From Chryseobacterium aquifrigidense (GTDB lineage: Bacteria > Bacteroidota > Bacteroidia > Flavobacteriales > Weeksellaceae), in assembly GCF_006716485.1 (NCBI RefSeq), contig NZ_VFPD01000001.1:1549096-1613095 (forward strand): 64,000 bases of DNA, given 5' to 3'. The translations under genes were made by a program, and so were the position numbers. Each line of letters begins with the position of its first letter. Position 1 is the first letter of the stretch. The notes beneath the pieces were generated by a model, which did no database searches, was not told where the DNA came from, and was given only the letters and a program-made list of their open reading frames with translations. Below, piece after piece: positions 1 to 8,341 of the stretch.

Positions 1-948
1 AAACCAGCTATATCCATTTCTCCTTTCTTCCGAAACTTCATTATAATTATACTTTACACTGCCATCCCGGTCTCCAAACAGAGGTTTGTTGGTATGAATA
101 TCATAGAATCTCGCCCAGATCACAGAATTTTTATCTTCTGCCAGTATTCTCACCGCTTTCCCGTTCTGTTTTGCTACATTATAACTGTACCCTTCAATTT
201 TATTCTGCTTAAACCACTCTACTGCTGCTTTTATAGACTTTTCTATTTCAGGAGTCACTGGCTGCTGCATCAAAAACCTGATAATTCCTACCGATTCTCC
301 CGTAGCTAATGAAACAGGCTCAAAAGCTCTTGCTTTATCCGGCTGCAAAGTAATTTCATTATACTGATCAGCCCAAATAGAAGAATTTCCCTTTTGAAGA
401 ACCTGAGTTTTTAAAATACATCCGATGCCCTTCTGAACTGCAATTTTTGATTTTTCTTTTAGAGAAGAAGAAACCACATCAAAACCATTCTTTCCTTCCG
501 CTGCATTATACAGAACTGTCAAGGCATTGATCATCGCATTATCATTATAAGTCACCTGCTTTCTGTAGAGTCCTGTATTGGGATAATATTGTGGAAAACC
601 TCCGTTATCATACTGCATAAGAAGAAGATAGCTGATTCCCTTTTCTGCAGCTTTTAAATATTCAGGATTTTTTGTAGTTGAATACGCTTTAATCAATCCA
701 TTGATTTCTCTGGAAGTTGCATTATTATCAATAGTTGCATGATCATCCCCCGTAGACTTTATCTTTCTCAAAAGATTTTTATCAACAGGCAGATTATAGT
801 TTACCACTGACTTATCTTCCAGCTGTTTTCCCCAGCCGCCATTGGGAAGCTGATAGAAAAGCATTTTCTCTGCCAGTGTATCTTTCAACTGAGCAGAATA
901 ATTTACCGCCAGTAATCCTAATGTAAATGTGTATATTTTCAGATTCAT
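1..948 (-). CDS. Pectate lyase, PL10 family (3' end outside window)
   Basis: Reading the minus strand from the ATG at 948 gives 316 open codons running off the left edge, so the C-terminus is missing. Residues 1-19 form a signal peptide ending near NYSAQ, implying secretion. The blocks LPNGGWGKQ, DNNATSREI, MQYDNGGFPQYYP and TYNDNAM are typical of PL10 pectate lyases (Pel10A/PelA type), which cleave polygalacturonate by beta-elimination. The DUF4861 gene just upstream on the same strand, 29 bp away, supports a pectin-degradation pair. Family call is confident; the catalytic residues cannot be checked in the truncated copy. Confidence 0.85.
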   Translation of the reverse strand, partial: MNLKIYTFTLGLLAVNYSAQLKDTLAEKMLFYQLPNGGWGKQLEDKSVVNYNLPVDKNLLRKIKSTGDDHATIDNNATSREINGLIKAYSTTKNPEYLKAAEKGISYLLLMQYDNGGFPQYYPNTGLYRKQVTYNDNAMINALTVLYNAAEGKNGFDVVSSSLKEKSKIAVQKGIGCILKTQVLQKGNSSIWADQYNEITLQPDKARAFEPVSLATGESVGIIRFLMQQPVTPEIEKSIKAAVEWFKQNKIEGYSYNVAKQNGKAVRILAEDKNSVIWARFYDIHTNKPLFGDRDGSVKYNYNEVSEERRNGYSWF

Positions 949-977
949 TTTTTTATTATTTAAAAATTACAACTTCA

Positions 978-2156
978 TTACTTTCCTATTTTCACCACCA
1001 ATGGTTTTGCAATGATCTGAGCCTGCTTCTGAAGCATATTCTCCCAGTCTCTCTGTGTTTGCACCTGTCCGCTTTTCTGCCAGGCAAACCCTGCATAATA
1101 TGTTAAGGTTTTATAAGGCTTTGTAATAACATATAGATGACTTTCATCAGGAATATCTGAGGTAAAAGCGATTGATTTTTCAACGATTTGCGGATTCACA
1201 ACAATTCCTTCTCCCACAAAAGCATCGTCTATTTTTTCCCAATGAAGATAATATCCGTTTTGATTATTCAGTTGGGTTTTTCCTTCATTTTTATGCAACG
1301 TAATTCCAATAGTATAGTTCGGAACAGGTTTTTCTGATTCAAAAACAGATTCAAACTTTGAAAAGTTGGAAGCCAGATCCAGTGAAATTCTTTTGGTTTC
1401 TTTTACTCCAAATTCACTCCATGGCTGATAAGTCAATTCTAAAACTGTTCTTAAAGGACCTTCAGCAATTGTTCTGGAGGCAACAAAGTTTTGGGAAACC
1501 TGAAGTTTTTCATTTTTCCAGATTCCAATCCCGCCTGTTCCTCTGCTGTTTCCTACATGGTAAGGATCATAACCTTCCCCTCTTGTATCTTTATGATAAT
1601 ACATAGGATCTGTAAGATACCCTTTGTACCATGTATTGATAACAGGCTTATCTGTTCTTTTCAACCAGATGTCAACACCACTTGAAAGCGTACTACTTTT
1701 AACTCCCTTTAAAGCTTCCTGCTGGCCTTTCGGACCATAGACCCTGAAAGCAATTTTATCATTTTCCCAGGCATAATCATCTACCCTTTCCGGGACTAAT
1801 CTCGAATAGGTAGAAATCCCGCTTTCCGGGATTTGAGCGCTCCCATCCGCAACAATAGTGTATACATTGGTCTTTCCTCCGTCAATATTTACCAGAAGAA
1901 GTAATTCTTCATTTTTCCCATCAGCATCATAATCTATCCATTGAATAGGCAGCCATTTTCCTTTTGCATCTTTTATTCTAAGCTCTTCCTCACTGTTTTT
2001 ATGTAAAAATGACCGCAGCATAGTTCTGGGAATTGACACTACTTCATTTCTGGAAAAATCCAAAGAATTAACAACTTTTACAGATCTTTGAGCATATAAA
2101 AAACATGAAAAAATGCAATCGATTGCGCAAATTAATTTAAAACTTATTTTATTCAT
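978..2156 (-). CDS. DUF4861 family secreted protein
   Basis: A 392-residue protein with an N-terminal signal peptide (hydrophobic residues 7-22, then YAQ). The body matches my memory of DUF4861, with features such as WLKRTDKPVINTWYKGY, the Gly-rich stretch around GNSRGTGGIG, and a C-terminal YYAGFAW. DUF4861 proteins in Bacteroidota usually sit in pectin or rhamnogalacturonan utilisation clusters, and here the gene lies directly before the PL10 pectate lyase on the same strand. Its biochemical role is unknown to me; a periplasmic or surface role in pectin breakdown is inferred from context. Confidence 0.75.
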   Translation of the reverse strand: MNKISFKLICAIDCIFSCFLYAQRSVKVVNSLDFSRNEVVSIPRTMLRSFLHKNSEEELRIKDAKGKWLPIQWIDYDADGKNEELLLLVNIDGGKTNVYTIVADGSAQIPESGISTYSRLVPERVDDYAWENDKIAFRVYGPKGQQEALKGVKSSTLSSGVDIWLKRTDKPVINTWYKGYLTDPMYYHKDTRGEGYDPYHVGNSRGTGGIGIWKNEKLQVSQNFVASRTIAEGPLRTVLELTYQPWSEFGVKETKRISLDLASNFSKFESVFESEKPVPNYTIGITLHKNEGKTQLNNQNGYYLHWEKIDDAFVGEGIVVNPQIVEKSIAFTSDIPDESHLYVITKPYKTLTYYAGFAWQKSGQVQTQRDWENMLQKQAQIIAKPLVVKIGK

Positions 2157-2660
2157 AGATAGAGGTCTACAGTTTTACCAAAAATAGAAAATATTTTCAA
2201 TATGGAGACCATAAACTTAGAGTTTCACATACTCTATTATAACTTATTGGTTGGAAACAATAATTATCTTCATTTCATCCATCGTAATCCTGTAAATAAA
2301 GATAAACCAAATCACGTATAATATTCTGATATTAATTTATTTTTTCAAAAATACTGAACATCGTTTCTTTGTCTAGAATTTCCATATTATTTGTTGAGAG
2401 TAACGCGAAGTGTAGTAAGCTTTTACTTTCACATTATTATTGAGGTCTTACAATTGTCACCTTCTCGTTTCTATCATTTCAGGAAATTATTAATTTTGAA
2501 AAAATGAACATCAGATAATATAATAACCTCTGAAAAGCTATTATTTTAAGTATTTTTATCAGGTCAAAAAAAACAGATCCTGCTTGACATATCTCAAATC
2601 AAAAATTTATATATTCTCAATTAAAAAACTTGAAATTCATATTAACTTTTCAGTGTATAA
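2157..2660 (-). other. Intergenic, probable ICE/chromosome boundary
   Basis: About 500 bp without a credible ORF, AT-rich, with no clear hairpin or terminator that I can support. It separates the pectin genes (chromosomal in character) from the first ICE-like genes, so the left attachment junction may lie here. I found no matching direct repeat near the presumed right end. Confidence 0.3.
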
Positions 2661-2897
2661 TTAAAGTCTTGAACGCTCTTTAGATAAATTTTCATCTGCC
2701 TCTGATTCTTTCAAATATCGGATCTTCCTATTTTCGTTACAATATCTGATGGAACCTTTTTGAATATACCTGAAATAACAAACTTCAACAGGATACTGTA
2801 TTTCCAATCGGTCGAACTCCTCTTCCAGATCAGCTGAGTATTGATAGAATAAAGAGACAACTCTATCGATCGCTATCTGCTCATCACAAATTTCAAT
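2661..2897 (-). CDS. Small ORF overlapping the end of the upstream gene, no canonical start
   Basis: Reading the minus strand gives about 78 acidic, charged residues (starting IEICDEQIAIDRVV) and a stop at 2661-2663. The frame has no ATG, GTG or TTG start before the preceding stop at 2910-2912; the first plausible start is ATT at 2895-2897, which overlaps the stop of the 105-residue gene upstream. This could be translational coupling from a rare start, a frameshifted C-terminus of that gene, or a decayed remnant. The codon pattern looks coding. No family recognised. Confidence 0.35.
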   Translation of the reverse strand: MEICDEQIAIDRVVSLFYQYSADLEEEFDRLEIQYPVEVCYFRYIQKGSIRYCNENRKIRYLKESEADENLSKERSRL

Positions 2898-3210
2898 TTT
2901 GAATAATTTTTACAACATGAGCGTAAGCTTTAATTTCCTTCTTTTTAGCCTTATACGAATACAAATCGAGAAGCAAGCCTATTGTATAACCTGATATTTT
3001 AAAAGCTTTTTCAAATGAACCACTATAATATGATGACGCAGGCAGATCATCATGAAGATACCACAATAACGAAAATATTACGGGCATTGCAACATCATAA
3101 GCCCTGCAATCAAGATATTCTTCAAGAGAAGGCTCCAACTTTTGCACCTCGATAGTACGCTGCATCAGAACATTATCCAGATATTTCACATTTACAGGGA
3201 TGGATAGCAT
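2893..3210 (-). CDS. Hypothetical protein, 105 aa
   Basis: A small protein starting at ATG 3208-3210. The centre (PVIFSLLWYLHDDLPASSY, then a Gly/Leu-rich helix) is mildly hydrophobic and the C-terminus is lysine-rich (YSYKAKKKEIKAYAHVV). I do not recognise a family. It lies at the left end of the ICE-like region and is followed immediately by an overlapping open frame (2661-2897), so the annotated end may be a frameshift product. Confidence 0.5.
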   Translation of the reverse strand: MLSIPVNVKYLDNVLMQRTIEVQKLEPSLEEYLDCRAYDVAMPVIFSLLWYLHDDLPASSYYSGSFEKAFKISGYTIGLLLDLYSYKAKKKEIKAYAHVVKIIQN

Positions 3211-3580
3211 AATTTATATTTTTTTTCATAAAAAATCGGTAAAAAGGCAGCTAAGGTATTGTTGCCAGCCATCGTCTGTGCCGTCAAAAGACTACGGCAT
3301 AAACGGTTTCCTCCCTAAAGGTACCCTCCAATTATTCCGTTTCCTTTTGACTTTTTTCATTGTCAACACTTCATATCTGCTTTCTTTTTTCCGGTTTTCT
3401 TTTGAAAAAATATTGATTAAAGCCCAACAAAGGTTTGGAGAGAAAAGGAAGGAGGGAAGATCGAAGAGCTTTTGACCTAATAAAACAGGTACGCAGCAGT
3501 TCAATCGTGTTTTATTAAATAAATGCTGTTTAACTTAAGTACGGGAAATACAAGGCTCTGCCGTGCTCAGAGCAATAACA
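3211..3580. other. Intergenic with two inverted repeats
   Basis: A 370-bp gap between divergent genes. It contains TGCCGT/ACGGCA (3279-3284 and 3294-3299) and AATAAAACA/TGTTTTATT (3479-3487 and 3508-3516, 20-nt loop). A purine-rich stretch lies at about 3430-3470. These may be regulatory or recombination sites; I see no gene. The frames open here look like shadows with no recognisable protein. Confidence 0.35.
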
Positions 3581-4024
3581 ATGAAATTTAATATAGTGAA
3601 TGAGATCAAATTGATCTATACAAGAAAAGGAAATACTGAAAAAGAAGTACTGAACTCACAGGATGCTACAAATATTTTCCGGGAACATTTTGATGCAGAT
3701 CAGATTGATTATAGAGAGTCATTTTATTCAATGTATATGAATCAGGCCAATAAGGTCTTAGGAATACAAAAAATATCAGAATCCGGGATTACCTCTTCTC
3801 TGGTTGATATAAGAATTATTATGCAGGGTGCTTTATTATGTAATGCCGTGTCATTTATTATAGCTCATAACCACCCTTCCGGTAATCTGACACCTTCTCG
3901 TGAGGACATAAACATTACACAGAAAATAAAAGAAGCCGCCCAACTATTAAATATTAATTTACTGGATCATTGTATAATAACCTCAATGGACTCCTTCTCT
4001 TTCGCAGATGAAGGGATATTATAG
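3581..4024 (+). CDS. radC: RadC-like JAB/MPN+ domain protein
   Basis: From the ATG at 3581 (a GTG at 3563 is an alternative) this encodes 147 residues. The metal-binding JAMM motif is clear in the C-terminal half: AHNHPSGNLTPSREDINIT, giving HxHPS plus the downstream aspartate. This is the RadC family, short form without the N-terminal HhH region. Such short RadC copies are typical of Bacteroidota ICEs and genomic islands. Despite the name, a DNA-repair role is unproven; a metal-dependent hydrolase or nuclease-like activity is inferred. It is convergent with the end of the tra operon. Confidence 0.88.
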   Translation: MKFNIVNEIKLIYTRKGNTEKEVLNSQDATNIFREHFDADQIDYRESFYSMYMNQANKVLGIQKISESGITSSLVDIRIIMQGALLCNAVSFIIAHNHPSGNLTPSREDINITQKIKEAAQLLNINLLDHCIITSMDSFSFADEGIL

Positions 4025-4045
4025 ACTCTTTATGTTCTTAAAAAT

Positions 4046-4078
4046 AAGAATTCAGACCGATAATCGGCCTGGATTCTT
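4046..4078 (-). terminator. Hairpin terminator of the tra operon
   Basis: AAGAATTCAG pairs with CTGGATTCTT (one mismatch) around an inner CCGAT/ATCGG stem. Read on the minus strand the hairpin is followed by a U-rich run (ATTTTTAAG), as expected for an intrinsic terminator downstream of traQ. It lies between the convergent radC and traQ genes. Confidence 0.55.
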
Positions 4079-4178
4079 GTGGCGCCGCGAAAAGGTGATT
4101 GCCCTTCAATGGTCAACCATCTTTTCGCAAGTATTAAAGCATAATTTTAATTCTCCCCTTTTATCAAAAATTTATCAG

Positions 4179-4643
4179 CTAAAGACGCTTGATTTGTTCT
4201 TCTATTTTTCTGTTGTTAAACTGAAATTCAATTTTCTTCTCATTTCCAAAACTATCATAGATCCATACCGTAAATGATTGTGAAACTTCCGAGGTTGAAG
4301 TATAATACAATCTGAACTCTTTCTCATAAAGAGGATAGCTATCATTAGGAAAATAGGGCTGTGTATTATAATACTGAAGCTTTCCTGTTCCTTCAAACTG
4401 AAAATACCTAAGATAATACTTTGTGTCAGAAAAATTACCTTCAGGAAGTATTGTAATACGTATCTCCACATACTCATCTTTAGCTATGTCCTTAGGAACC
4501 GGCATAACCGACACCTCAAAAGGAAAATTCTGCCGAATTTCTAAATCATCCTTCTGGCATGATTGTACAAGTAATCCGATCATATAGAGTATTAAGGAAA
4601 ACTTGAATAGCGTTTTAATTTTAATATTAATTAAATTTTTCAT
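4179..4643 (-). CDS. traQ: Conjugal transfer lipoprotein TraQ (DUF3872)
   Basis: 154 residues beginning with a charged N-terminus and a hydrophobic segment ending LVQSCQKDD, a lipobox with the lipidated Cys near residue 29. The mature part shows the DUF3872/TraQ signature: NFPFEVSVMPVPK, VEIR, RYFQFEGTGKL, ND.YPL and FRLYYTSTSEVSQSF. It is the last gene of the transfer operon, 12 bp after traO. In CTnDOT-type elements TraQ is envelope-associated and part of the mating apparatus. Confidence 0.85.
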   Translation of the reverse strand: MKNLINIKIKTLFKFSLILYMIGLLVQSCQKDDLEIRQNFPFEVSVMPVPKDIAKDEYVEIRITILPEGNFSDTKYYLRYFQFEGTGKLQYYNTQPYFPNDSYPLYEKEFRLYYTSTSEVSQSFTVWIYDSFGNEKKIEFQFNNRKIEEQIKRL

Positions 4644-4655
4644 TTTATATTATTT

Positions 4656-5216
4656 TTAAAAATTATATCTTATTCCAAAACCCAACAGAGGGTAAAACTG
4701 ATCCATTTGACTATTTTTCAAAAAGCGCAACTGCCCGCTGACTAGAAATACACAATGTTCCGTCAGATAGCTTTCAAGCGACAACTTACCACCCGCACCA
4801 TAAATAAATTGATCTGCAGAGCCAAGTATTGAGCCATCGTAAATTAATTCATTACCCCTATTAACCTGCTCATAACCAACCAGCACGCCAATTCCTAGAT
4901 TAAGATTGACATTTCGTATGAAATCTCCCCATACATAAAAACTGTAGCCACCGCCCAGCAGAAATGTATCTATCGGAATAGCATAATTGGTATATTTATA
5001 ATTTTTCCTGCTATATTCTGCCAGACCAAAAAAGTAATTTCCATTCTTTACGTAAGAAACAAACCCCGTACTTATCAGATAATTTTGCTTTTCGGGAGAT
5101 TTGGGAAATACTGAATAAGAAAGTTCAACACCGGTTTGTCCGGGAATCATCTGCTGGGCAAAAGATTTTACGTTCATTGTACTCATGAAAAGCATTGCTA
5201 TCAATAATTTGTTCAT
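4656..5216 (-). CDS. traO: Conjugal transfer protein TraO (outer-membrane)
   Basis: 186 residues with a signal peptide (residues 1-20, ending SFAQ). The rest is rich in alternating aromatic/glycine beta strands (GVELSYSV, FFGLAEYSRKNYKY, LGGGYSFYVWGD, LNLGIGVLVGYE) and ends in GFGIRYNF, a C-terminal aromatic as in outer-membrane beta barrels. This matches the Bacteroidota TraO family. It is one base downstream of traN, in tra order. Presumed role: outer-membrane component of the conjugative secretion channel. Confidence 0.87.
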   Translation of the reverse strand: MNKLLIAMLFMSTMNVKSFAQQMIPGQTGVELSYSVFPKSPEKQNYLISTGFVSYVKNGNYFFGLAEYSRKNYKYTNYAIPIDTFLLGGGYSFYVWGDFIRNVNLNLGIGVLVGYEQVNRGNELIYDGSILGSADQFIYGAGGKLSLESYLTEHCVFLVSGQLRFLKNSQMDQFYPLLGFGIRYNF

Positions 5217-5217
5217 C

Positions 5218-6114
5218 TCAATTGGTTTTAAAATTTAAACTATCGATCAGTCTTGCATTGATCAGCTCCTTATTCCCAAGTTGAACTTTTTGATTCCGCC
5301 CTCCGTTTCTTTCCAGCACTTCAATTTCTAACACCTGATCCTTTAACAAAGTAAACTGCTCCAGTAAATAAACAGCTGTTACACCCGAATTATGCTTTGA
5401 GATCGTCACCGGCGAATAAATCCTGATTGGTTGTAACAACTTATCCTGAATAACAGTTCTCTTTAAATTCTTCTTATCTGCAATTTTAAAATTGATTAAT
5501 TCAATATCATAGTCTACATTGCTTTTGTTATCAACATGCAGGGTAAAGTAGAATTTATTATCATTGACATGTAATGCACGAACAGAAAACTGAATTCCGA
5601 AGCTCTTTGCTGCAATATGCTTTATTTCTTTTTTGCTCTTTCGATACAGGTTTTCCATAATCAATTCTGTAAGAGATGAAGAGCTTCCTTTGAGATCTTC
5701 AAAAAGTACATCGGCTGAATTTTCAGTGTTTCTCTCCATCTTTACAAGATCATAACTGAGGACATCAGGAAATGCACTGTAAAAAACATCGAAACTGTAA
5801 AATTTTCCATCTTCAGTAATAACCGAAAAATTGGTTTCCTCTTCAAAATCTCTGACTGTAGATTTGACTCTGAGAACATTGCCGATAGGCTCTGCCTTAT
5901 TGGCAACCAACAGATCGCTTCCAAGATCTACATACCGTATAGATGAAGGAAATACCAGATGGGTCGTTTTATTGTAGGTCACCTGCAACCTGAAAGGTTC
6001 CAGCTTAACCTGTTCCAATGAAACATATGTCATCACGGAATCCTGACCCAATACTCTGCTTGCCAATAGAAGCAATAGTATTATGAGAATATAATGGCTC
6101 TTTTGCGTATTCAT
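5218..6114 (-). CDS. traN: Conjugative transposon protein TraN
   Basis: 298 residues with a signal peptide (hydrophobic residues 8-23, ending RVLGQ). Features such as KTTHLVFPSSIRYVDLGS, VRDFEEETNFSVITEDGKFYSFDV and the late block RIYSPVTISKHNSG are typical of TraN (DUF4138), a periplasmic VirB9-like component of Bacteroidota transfer channels. The gene lies 15 bp after traM and 1 bp before traO, so it is translated in the same operon. Confidence 0.9.
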   Translation of the reverse strand: MNTQKSHYILIILLLLLASRVLGQDSVMTYVSLEQVKLEPFRLQVTYNKTTHLVFPSSIRYVDLGSDLLVANKAEPIGNVLRVKSTVRDFEEETNFSVITEDGKFYSFDVFYSAFPDVLSYDLVKMERNTENSADVLFEDLKGSSSSLTELIMENLYRKSKKEIKHIAAKSFGIQFSVRALHVNDNKFYFTLHVDNKSNVDYDIELINFKIADKKNLKRTVIQDKLLQPIRIYSPVTISKHNSGVTAVYLLEQFTLLKDQVLEIEVLERNGGRNQKVQLGNKELINARLIDSLNFKTN

Positions 6115-6129
6115 TCTTTAATTTTTTTA

Positions 6130-7422
6130 TTAGTTATTTTTGGGCACGAGTAAAACCTGATGGCCAGCTTTTACAGTGATTTTTAATTGTCTCACTCTTT
6201 TTTGAAAATAACCCGACAATCCCTGCATGACTCCCCTGCTTAGATCAGCTGCAACCTGTTGTCCTGCCGATTGGGTCATCATAATATTGGTACCTGAAGT
6301 CTGGCTCATATTGGCAACAATATCACTGATTGCATTCTGCTCCGGTGAATACGGAACGTATAAACCCAATTGTCCATCATTATCATGAATATTGATTTCC
6401 ACAGGATAGACATTACTCTTATATTGGATGGAAGAGATTTTTAACTGAAGTCTTCCAGCCTGAAATTTACCTGCAGCAACCAGCATAGTTCCTGGAGGAA
6501 TCTCAGTACTTCCAAGCTGCATCGCTTCTGAAAGCCTTATAGATAATGTACTTTCATTAACCAATGTCTTAGTCTCATAGACTATACCTCTTATTGCATT
6601 TTTAGATTGGCCTGAAATCGTTTTTTCATTTTGAGCGTTATAAAACCTGTTCTTATTCAAACCTATAATAAAAGTACTGTCAGAAGGCTCTCTGTATAGC
6701 GAGGAAACAACACTGGAATACCCCGGTTTTACCGATGTCAGTGTAATGTTCTTCTTAACAGGCTTTTCAACATCTTCTTTTGATTCTATCTCTTTCTGCT
6801 TTGGAACTGTTGGAAGATATTTAGCAGCCATCTGATATGATTTTTCCATCAGTTCTAACTGGTCATTCAGACCAAGACCTGCGGGAACAGAATTGTTTTG
6901 CATCGCTTCATTCTTTAATCTTGAAATTTCTTTCCTCAGATGATGGACTTCAGAATCATCCCTGCTATAGAATGAACCCAAAGTCTGTTGTGCGTAGCGG
7001 TAACTGTTCACGGCATTCTGATCAGATTGCGGAAGAGTACTCGTATTAGAAATTGAAGCAGAAGGATTAGTAGTAGAATGTAAAGTGTTCTGTTCATTCC
7101 AATAGTCTGATAAGTTCGTTACCGCATTTCTTTTCTCTTCATTTTTTTGTTCTAGAAGCTGCTGTTCATAAGCCTTTTGTTTGTCCGACTGCAGCTGTCC
7201 TTCTTTTGCTTGCGGAATGTCCGCATTAAATCCTGCCTCTTCAATAATGGTATTGTTGGATTTTGGTTTAAAAATAAGATAGAAGAAAATTGCACATACG
7301 GCAGCCATCAAAAGATAGATGACAGGCTTTTTCAGTCTCTCCCATTGGACTTTCGGATGATCGCTTGACTCATTTTGAGGAAGGTCATTTTCTGTGATTT
7401 TAATTTTCTCTGAATCTTTCAT
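6130..7422 (-). CDS. traM: Conjugative transposon protein TraM
   Basis: 430 residues. A cytoplasmic N-terminus is followed by one membrane segment at about residues 32-50 (VIYLLMAAVCAIFFYLIF), a long Gln/Ser/Asn-rich linker (about 60-200), and a C-terminal domain with GIVYETKTLVNESTLSIRL, PPGTMLVAAGKF and SYFQKRVRQLKITVKAGHQV. This is the TraM (DUF3714) architecture, the VirB10-like protein linking inner and outer membranes. It sits between traL (3 bp) and traN (15 bp). Confidence 0.9.
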   Translation of the reverse strand: MKDSEKIKITENDLPQNESSDHPKVQWERLKKPVIYLLMAAVCAIFFYLIFKPKSNNTIIEEAGFNADIPQAKEGQLQSDKQKAYEQQLLEQKNEEKRNAVTNLSDYWNEQNTLHSTTNPSASISNTSTLPQSDQNAVNSYRYAQQTLGSFYSRDDSEVHHLRKEISRLKNEAMQNNSVPAGLGLNDQLELMEKSYQMAAKYLPTVPKQKEIESKEDVEKPVKKNITLTSVKPGYSSVVSSLYREPSDSTFIIGLNKNRFYNAQNEKTISGQSKNAIRGIVYETKTLVNESTLSIRLSEAMQLGSTEIPPGTMLVAAGKFQAGRLQLKISSIQYKSNVYPVEINIHDNDGQLGLYVPYSPEQNAISDIVANMSQTSGTNIMMTQSAGQQVAADLSRGVMQGLSGYFQKRVRQLKITVKAGHQVLLVPKNN

Positions 7423-7425
7423 GAT

Positions 7426-7695
7426 CTATTCTTTTGTTAATGAGTTTACTGTATCATTCTGTCCTGAATCTTTTTCGAAAGTTTTCTTAGAAATTCCATC
7501 AATGTGATCAATAGACATCGTATTACTTCTCTGGCGTGTAGAAATGCAGACATTGATAATGACAATAATCGTCAGCACAACATAACTACCGAAGAAAACC
7601 TTGGTCAGGAACCTTTGACGTTCTACCGGAAGAACTTTCCAACGACTTTCAACCTTTACAACATAATTTTCGATTGTATCTCTTAGTTTTTTCAT
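7426..7695 (-). CDS. traL: Conjugal transfer protein TraL-like (DUF3989)
   Basis: I place the start at the ATG at 7693-7695 (89 residues), not the TTG at 7716, because it falls after the traK stop. It encodes a short basic N-terminus, a single membrane helix at about residues 34-53 (VFFGSYVVLTIIVIINVCI) and a polar tail with HIDGI. Size, topology and position between traK and traM fit the small TraL/DUF3989 protein of Bacteroidota ICEs. Function in the channel is not well defined. Confidence 0.72.
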   Translation of the reverse strand: MKKLRDTIENYVVKVESRWKVLPVERQRFLTKVFFGSYVVLTIIVIINVCISTRQRSNTMSIDHIDGISKKTFEKDSGQNDTVNSLTKE

Positions 7696-7705
7696 TACTT
7701 TTCTT

Positions 7706-8329
7706 TTAGCGTTCAACCGTTTCTACATCTCTGTTTTCAAGTACGTTGAATTTTTCAATGGTAAATCCCTGCGGATTGCTGTCAGACCGTACAGAATTAA
7801 CCAATGAACAGTTTGTGATTAAATTTCTGATGGTAAGATTACTGGATCTGATAATGAACTGTCTGGAGTACGTTTTTATGGCATACGGATAACTTTCGAA
7901 GTTCGCAACAACACTGTCCACTTCAATCCTCTGCTGAATATTACCGGAAATGATCCTGTTATAGTAGCCTTTCTCCTGAAGGTCTTTATAGTAATTAAAT
8001 GCAGATTGATCAGCCAGATTGAAAGCCCTTTTCACATTGCTTTCAATAGCATTCTTATCAGGAGCGATCGTAAAGAACAATTCATGAAATCGCCTTACAT
8101 GCTCTCTCGCTTCCACAGGCCTGTTAATCGACATATCCTGCGATAGCGCCACCATTAATGATTTACCGTTATCCAACACATAGATCTTTTGACGCTGCTC
8201 TTCTGCAAACTGGTAGGACTTGAATACGACCACGCCTACCACCCCAAAACATAACACCGCAAAAACAAACGTAAACAGACGGATCTGCTTGAAGCTGCTC
8301 TCAATATTTCTTAAAGTTTTAAATTCCAT
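7706..8329 (-). CDS. traK: Conjugative transposon protein TraK
   Basis: 207 residues with a single membrane helix at about residues 17-37 (RLFTFVFAVLCFGVVGVVVF). The signature blocks YVLDNGKSLMVALSQDMSINRPVEAREHVRRFHELFFTIAPD (quoted in part: NRPVEAREHVRRFHELFF) and FEINKFxVLENRDV-like end identify the TraK family, VirB8-like proteins of Bacteroidota conjugation systems. It is 12 bp downstream of traJ and 10 bp before the chosen traL start. Confidence 0.92.
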   Translation of the reverse strand: MEFKTLRNIESSFKQIRLFTFVFAVLCFGVVGVVVFKSYQFAEEQRQKIYVLDNGKSLMVALSQDMSINRPVEAREHVRRFHELFFTIAPDKNAIESNVKRAFNLADQSAFNYYKDLQEKGYYNRIISGNIQQRIEVDSVVANFESYPYAIKTYSRQFIIRSSNLTIRNLITNCSLVNSVRSDSNPQGFTIEKFNVLENRDVETVER

Positions 8330-8341
8330 AGAACTGTATTT

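Noticed and set aside
1358..1685. Plus-strand frames inside the DUF4861 gene
   Set aside because: Antisense shadows with no domain; the minus-strand gene explains the region.
3200..3504. Short frames between the left-end gene and radC
   Set aside because: Both strands are open by chance in low-complexity sequence; no start, family or codon pattern supports them.
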